From positions 906,211 through 970,210 of the forward strand of contig ML996691.1 in the NCBI GenBank assembly GCA_010356995.1: DNA of 64,000 bases. The letters run 5' to 3'. This document shows positions 59,473-64,000 of this stretch, piece by piece. Both the position numbers and the translations under genes were made by a program. Every line of letters starts with the position of its first letter. Position 1 is the stretch's first letter. The stretch comes from Trichodelitschia bisporula (Eukaryota > Ascomycota > Dothideomycetes > Phaeotrichales > Phaeotrichaceae). Under the pieces are notes generated by a model, which was not told the DNA's origin, searched no databases, and saw only the letters and a list, made by a program, of their open reading frames with translations.

Positions 59473-59775
59473 TTACCTTGTGGATGTTCCGTAAGGAACC
59501 GAGAGATTAACGTGGAATGGAGAAGGTAGGCTTATTTTCGTCTTAGAACCGAAGGTTCGACCAATCAATGCCAAAACCACAGCTAGCTCGAGCAGAAGAA
59601 TTAGGAGTGCGATAGGAAGTGGGGGGTAGTTCGAGAAGTTAAAACTTAAGGTCGAAAGATTTGAAATTAAGAGATCGATATCTTCGAAACGGAAAACTCT
59701 CTTCGATGAACGCGATGTCGAAGTAATCGTCGAAGTAAGCGTTGAAGCCCGAGGTCTAGGGGTTTTTTCATTCAC
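59473..59775 (-). pseudogene. Short open frame in the repeated DNMT5 upstream flank
   Basis: 100 codons with RFEDIDLLISNLS and a hydrophobic stretch PPLPIALLILLLELAVVLALIG. Similar strings occur in the copies at 50.3 and 51.6 kb. I cannot tell whether this is a small membrane protein or a relic of a repeat-borne gene. Confidence 0.3.
59511..59726. repeat. Upstream DNMT5 sequence that recurs in the patchwork
   Basis: This non-coding stretch is the intact counterpart of 50250-50412, of the short match at 50193 and, more loosely, of 51502-51720. Confidence 0.75.
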
Positions 59776-59779
59776 TCTA

Positions 59780-60160
59780 GGTCGTCACGGGGCTCTACAA
59801 TTGTCTACTTGACATCGGCGCCCGAAAGCCGACGACATCGATAAAAGCTTCGTTAACGGAGAAACCCTTTAACCGCTTCGAAAATACTAGCCCGAGCAGT
59901 TTCTTAAGCATCTTTAAGGTAGAAGAGCTAGAGGTAACTGCTCTACGCATATCAGACTAGGGTAGACAGCTTACTCTATAGCGATGGGATGAAAAGGCTT
60001 CTAATCCTATAAGTTATACGAACTCGAACTTCTCTTCTTCTTCCTTATTCCCCCTTACTTCGCCTTCCGTCTCGCTTAAGTAGAGACAATTCCATGCAAA
60101 GGAAGCAAGGGGTAAGCCTTATAGGATAATTTGAAGAGTCTAAAAGCCCCTCTTAACCTT
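59780..60160. other. AT-richer repeat-like stretch
   Basis: The sequence is noticeably richer in A/T and in TA steps (CTATAG, CTTATA, TTATAC) than the genes around it and has no open frame. This look is common for repeats mutated by RIP in ascomycetes, but I could not assign a family. Confidence 0.35.
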
Positions 60161-60772
60161 CTCAGCATCGAACGCAGTCTTTGAATGATACCGTATTCCC
60201 AATCCGTAGCCAACATTCCGCATCGTATTCCGCTTGTCCTGCCCGAAATGCAAACGAAGAATCAAGTCCGCACATCTCCAACCGTTTCAAAAGCCCACTG
60301 CCAGCACCAATCCACCATATCTCTCGTATTGCGCTTGAATTGCACCAGTTCAGTCCGCGGTAGTCGCCGAGAGGAACCCCTAACCCACGCCCCGGGACGA
60401 TCCGGTAAGCGAACCCTAGCCGAGCCCAAGGCAAGCGGCTCACGCCCCACTCCGCGCGGCGAGAAGATACGGAGAATATTTGACGGAAGCACGCATCGCA
60501 TCGGTGCATTGAAGGCATTGGATACGGGCACTGCGTTCGACGGCATGGAGTAAGAGCGGTGATGATGCGCTATCTGGCGGCAGGAGTTACTGTAGGATGA
60601 AGAAACGCTGAAGACGGAAGATTGCAGTTTCGTACGCCCGAGACGCCAGGACATTACATGAGAGACAAAGTTCAACGACCAATATGTTATCAAACCGGCC
60701 GGGCATTACGCATTGGGCAAAAGGCTGCTCCACGTCGTCTGGAACGGCAAAAAGAAATATCAACTGGATATT
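60161..60772. other. Spacer left of tRNA-Gly
   Basis: No supported gene; overlapping frames of 118-143 codons on both strands lack motifs. Confidence 0.45.
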
Positions 60773-60864
60773 GCGTCGGCCGGGAATCGAACCCGGGGCC
60801 CGTCGAATCGTCCCCGAATGACTTCGGATGGCAACGACGGATTTTACCACTAAACCACCAACGC
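60773..60864 (-). tRNA. tRNA-Gly (GCC) with 22-base intron
   Basis: The minus strand folds as a tRNA. Acceptor GCGTTGG pairs with CCGACGC with one G-T pair. The D arm is GTTTAGTGGTAAAAT. The anticodon stem CGTCG/CGACG encloses TTGCCA-T with anticodon GCC. The T arm is CCGGG-TTCGATT-CCCGG. The 22 bases after TTGCCA are an intron at the standard position. Confidence 0.93.
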
Positions 60865-61529
60865 GCTTTGATGCAAGCTGGACCTTAAACAAAAGTCTTC
60901 TAGCGGAAAGTACTAACTGCGGCGCTAAAGGGGTGTTCTGAGCCATGCTGAAGCCTAGTCCTAGATCCGGAGGGAAAAGGCAACAGAGGAATCGTAGAGA
61001 AGGAAGTAAAATGGGCTATCAGTGGGAGGACGTTTGCCAAACATGATCAAGAGTCAAAGAACAACGGCGAAAGGGAGTTATATGAAAGTATATTCTCATG
61101 AGTCTAGGCACCCCTGTTACAATCCTAAGCAAACCGTCAAACGAGGCCCCAAAGACGATGGTCATGGTATCACATTCTCAGACGTTGGCTAGCAAACCGG
61201 GTGGCCGTTTGGCATGTCGAATTTGTTCATCAAAGGGACCAGAATAGCGATACATCATAAGTGATAATGGAACGTCCATTTCAGCTTTCAACAGGCCACT
61301 CAAATTGCTTCCTAGTGGAATCAGCAAAAAGACTTCCTTGATACCCGATATCTGCGACTGGCTGTACAATGGAGTACGCTCCAAAAACTGTGCCTCCCGA
61401 GGGTATATCGAAGGCGGTGACCGCCTACCTTAACAAAATCATCCAGAACGGGGGCGCTCCGCTGGAGTCGACTATGATGACTAGGGGTCACCATCGTCGT
61501 ACTTAACTCCATTATTCAGAGGAAGACTC
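60865..61529. other. Spacer between tRNA-Gly and dCMP deaminase gene
   Basis: 665 bases with no supported gene; includes the tRNA 5' flank and the 3' flank of the deaminase gene. Confidence 0.5.
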
Positions 61530-62857
61530 TTAGAACGGAGTTGATGTGACAGCCTGAAACCCAGCGGCCAGGTCAACAAGGCCTTCACGAGGCTGCGCAA
61601 AGTTAGTGTTGTGACACGGAAGCAGTAACGCGAAGACATGGTCATAACTACCGGAGAGAACTGCCTCAGCTTAACCCCAGCTTCTTGAAAGATAGCAGCA
61701 GCCTGGAGGTGTTAGTCAGGCCGATAATTACACTCGTCCAAGCTTACCGCCGAGTCCACATTGTAGCCGACGCTGTACACCACCTCGCTGATGCCGACTT
61801 GAGCGATCTTGACGCTGCAAGTCAGACAAGGACAGCTAAAATAGTCAGCCCAGTCCCTCTGGCAGAGGAAACGATCCTCACGTGTCGCAATAGAGAATCG
61901 ACCCATCCCGAATACGATCCCGACCCGCCTCAAGGAGCGCATTCTCCTCCGCATGTAGGCAGAGACATGTATCCAAGCCGACACCTACACCGCTGGCGTC
62001 GTTGCACCTAGGGCCTGAGTTATCAGCAAACACTCAACAAGGCCCGCGCGAAACCCACATCCGCCATCGTTGCAGTTCCTCATCCCGCGCGGTGTCCCAT
62101 TGTAGCCTGTACTTATGACCCGCTTTTCGCGCACCAGTACACAGCCCACCCGCCGCTTCATGCAGTTGCTCCGCTGAGCTGCCAGATGCGCAAGCTGCAT
62201 AAAGTATTGGTCCCAGCTGGGGCGCAAGCGGCTTTCATTGGGGAGATCCAGCTTTGCGAGCGCCTCGTGTAGTTGGGAAAGGGAGCTGGTGGAGTTCAAG
62301 AGGCGCAGCTGGGCGCGGCCGAGGAGCGGTGCGAGGCCAGAGACGGGGGTGTAGTGCTCGTTGTCGTTATAGAGGAGGAATGAGTCTAGCATGGGCATTG
62401 GACAACGGCGAGCGCTGCAGCTGCGGGGGTTAGTGATGTTGAGCATCCATGTGGTTTCTGATACCGTGCTAGCAACCGATTCCATCGAACACTACCGGGA
62501 GCATCGACGCTTATGAACAGGAAAAAGGGCCTTTTTAGAAGTATATCAAGCACAGACTCGTCCCAGACTGAGGATGTCACCCAGCGGCCCCGCCAGTTCT
62601 CGGTTACAAAGTCTAGCAAGGACTGCGCATCGCGGAAACGGAAGGTCGCATCCGGCGGGGTGTCTCTAGACTCCAAGAGCTCTGCAAGTCGCGGCGGATA
62701 ATCGGAAGGGAGCTCAATCGAGAGGAGCTGGAAGCCGTGCTCTTTGACCAGGTACTCGACGACCGATGTTTTGCCAGCGCAGATACCTGACACAGCATGA
62801 GCACATAGCCTTGGTAATCGGAGGGAGAGAAGTACTGCCGCAAACGCCGATCAGCAT
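61530..62857 (-). CDS. dcd1: Deoxycytidylate (dCMP) deaminase with N-terminal P-loop domain
   Basis: Seven exons (62857-62836, 62786-62465, 62420-62059, 62014-61882, 61835-61748, 61702-61652, 61592-61530) give 346 residues with all phases consistent. The enzyme deaminates dCMP to dUMP, feeding thymidylate synthesis. The N-terminus MLIGVCGSICAGKTSVVEYL carries a Walker A-like P-loop, as in other fungal Dcd1 proteins. The deaminase domain starts at WDQYFMQLAHLAAQRSNCMKRRVGC and continues with GYNGTPRG. The zinc site is HAEENALLEAG with CDTCPCLTC, the latter assembled by splicing at 61836-61881. It ends GLVDLAAGFQAVTSTPF. The first exon is only 22 bases. Six introns of 44-59 bases make this the most intron-dense gene here. 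Its start lies 332 bases from the atg7 start on the opposite strand. Confidence 0.93.
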
Positions 62858-63189
62858 CTTGTGAGAGATATGGTACCCGTCAGCAGTATGAGATAACGCT
62901 CCGTTTCCCCGTCTGCTGGTGGGGGGATGATGGCTTCGCGCGCGTTACGCCCCTGGCGGATGACGAACGGCGCGCGGGACGCAGATCGGCCAGGTGCTTG
63001 GCGTCCCACCAACCCCGCCTGATCGTTGACTGGGGTGGGGGAACGTCACCAGGCAGCTGAGGGAGGTTGGGAAGTAGAGCTTTAACTCATCCCACTTGCG
63101 ACAAATACCCGTCATCACAACCTTCGGCGTATCAGTACTGTATAGGCTCATCGAAAAAGCCATATCCATCTTCTTCCAGAGTTCCGACT
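62858..63189. promoter_or_regulatory. Divergent promoter region of dcd1 and atg7
   Basis: 332 bases shared by two divergent start codons. No specific element recognised. Confidence 0.55.
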
Positions 63190-64000
63190 ATGGCGAGCCT
63201 CCAGTTCGCGCCCTGGTCCTCGGACATTGAGCTCGCTTTCTACGCCGCTCTCGCCTCGCTCAAGATCAACCATGATAAGCTCGACGATTCGGCACGAAAG
63301 GTGCTCGGGCTGTACGAAGTGCGTCCTGGCGAGCGGGCGGAGCGCTCCGGGCGCATGCAGATTACGGGGAATGCGCTGACGACGGATGAGTGAGTGGTGT
63401 CTAGAGAGGAGATGGGATGGCAGGCTGACGGTCGCAGAATCCCCAGCGGCTTCTATCGTGCAGAGGGCTGGATAAAGAACTTCAATACGATCGAGGAGTA
63501 CAAGAACGCGTCTCGGCCACAGATTATTGAGCTGGCGAGCCGGACGGTATCTATTACTTCTCCATTTGTCTGAGTCCCCGCTGACAGAGCAGGTCTGGGA
63601 CGCCGTCAACGACGAGACGATATACTCGTGCCCTTCACTCCTGTGCTCCTTCTATGTCATATCCTTCGCAAATCTTAAAAAATACAGGTTCTCTTACCAC
63701 TTCGCCTTTCCAGCCTTGCATTCGGATCCGCCGTGGAAGCTGGCAGGAGCGTCAGAGCGCTTCAGCTCACCGGAGACGGTACAACTTGTTGAATCGGTCC
63801 AAACATGGAGGTACAGCGTCGATGGCCGGCAGCACGGCTTCTTCCTCGCAAAGCGCGTTTACCCGAGCAAGCCCGCAGAGGGCGAGACCTCCACGCCGCA
63901 AACACCGCAAACACCGCAGCCCGAAGACGGCCTCGGCTTCAAGTGGGCCATCGGCTCGCTGTCTGCCTTTAAGACAGGCTTCTTCAACGACGTAGCGCCC
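63190..64000 (+). CDS. atg7: Autophagy E1-like enzyme Atg7, 5' part (cut by right edge)
   Basis: Exons 63190-63389, 63438-63546 and 63593 to the edge give 239 residues of the N-terminal domain. Atg7 activates the ubiquitin-like proteins Atg8 and Atg12 and is essential for autophagosome formation. [30 protein letters not shown] is the usual N-terminus. [30 protein letters not shown] matches the conserved N-domain strand order. The end of the window falls at [13 protein letters not shown], so the adenylation domain with its catalytic Cys is outside. Introns GTGAGT...GTCGCAG and GTATCT...GAGCAG join in phase. [11 protein letters not shown] micro-repeat lies in a loop near residue 210. Confidence 0.9.

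Overview
The window is nuclear DNA of a filamentous ascomycete (Pezizomycotina), most likely a dothideomycete-type mould. The protein-coding genes have short introns of 43-68 bases with GT...AG ends and CTAAC/CTGAC-like branch points, and one 221-base intron. The gene set is typically fungal: the circadian clock gene frq, a HET-domain gene, DUF6594, CYSTM and TRP/flavin-carrier genes, a type II NADH dehydrogenase, an Asl1-type glycoside hydrolase and the DNA methyltransferase DNMT5. Two intron-bearing nuclear tRNA genes are present. All intron positions and spliced models were read by eye from the sequence; none is backed by RNA data.

Layout. 1-3565 (minus): 5' part of a large CorA-like/ankyrin-associated protein that runs off the left edge. 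4732-5169: small unknown gene. 5497-8058: Ras GTPase-activating protein of the Gap1/Sar1 type. 8059-12527: long stretch without a convincing gene. 12528-14632: DUF6594 membrane protein with an NGLP repeat. 17936-20325 (minus) and 20910-21835 (plus): divergent pair, ubiquitin hydrolase UBP14/USP5 and diphthine synthase DPH5. 22334-25603 (minus): frq, with a 4.3 kb gene-free upstream region that ends at a tRNA-Gln. 30320-32558: DUF167 protein and arginase, divergent. 32977-34802: alternative NADH dehydrogenase. 35034-36923: HET-domain protein. 37892-38385: CYSTM tail protein. 39568-40200: single-pass membrane protein. 43600-45879: ML/TRP-like (flavin carrier) membrane protein. 46612-47553: GH128 secreted or GPI-anchored hydrolase.

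The unusual part is 47.6-60.2 kb. A complete five-exon DNMT5 gene (52427-59295) of about 2167 residues carries a cytosine-5 methyltransferase domain, a zinc-binding region, a SNF2 ATPase, a RING-like finger and a helicase C lobe. Next to it, 49.88-51.45 kb holds a patchwork of short pieces of the same gene. They are all in the original orientation but in shuffled order, and are mixed with pieces of the sequence upstream of DNMT5. This looks like a dead, shuffled copy of a DNA-methylation gene, not a simple truncated duplicate. Decayed open frames and degenerate repeats surround it.

The right end returns to housekeeping genes: a tRNA-Gly, a seven-exon dCMP deaminase (minus) and the 5' part of the autophagy E1 enzyme gene atg7 (plus), cut by the window edge.
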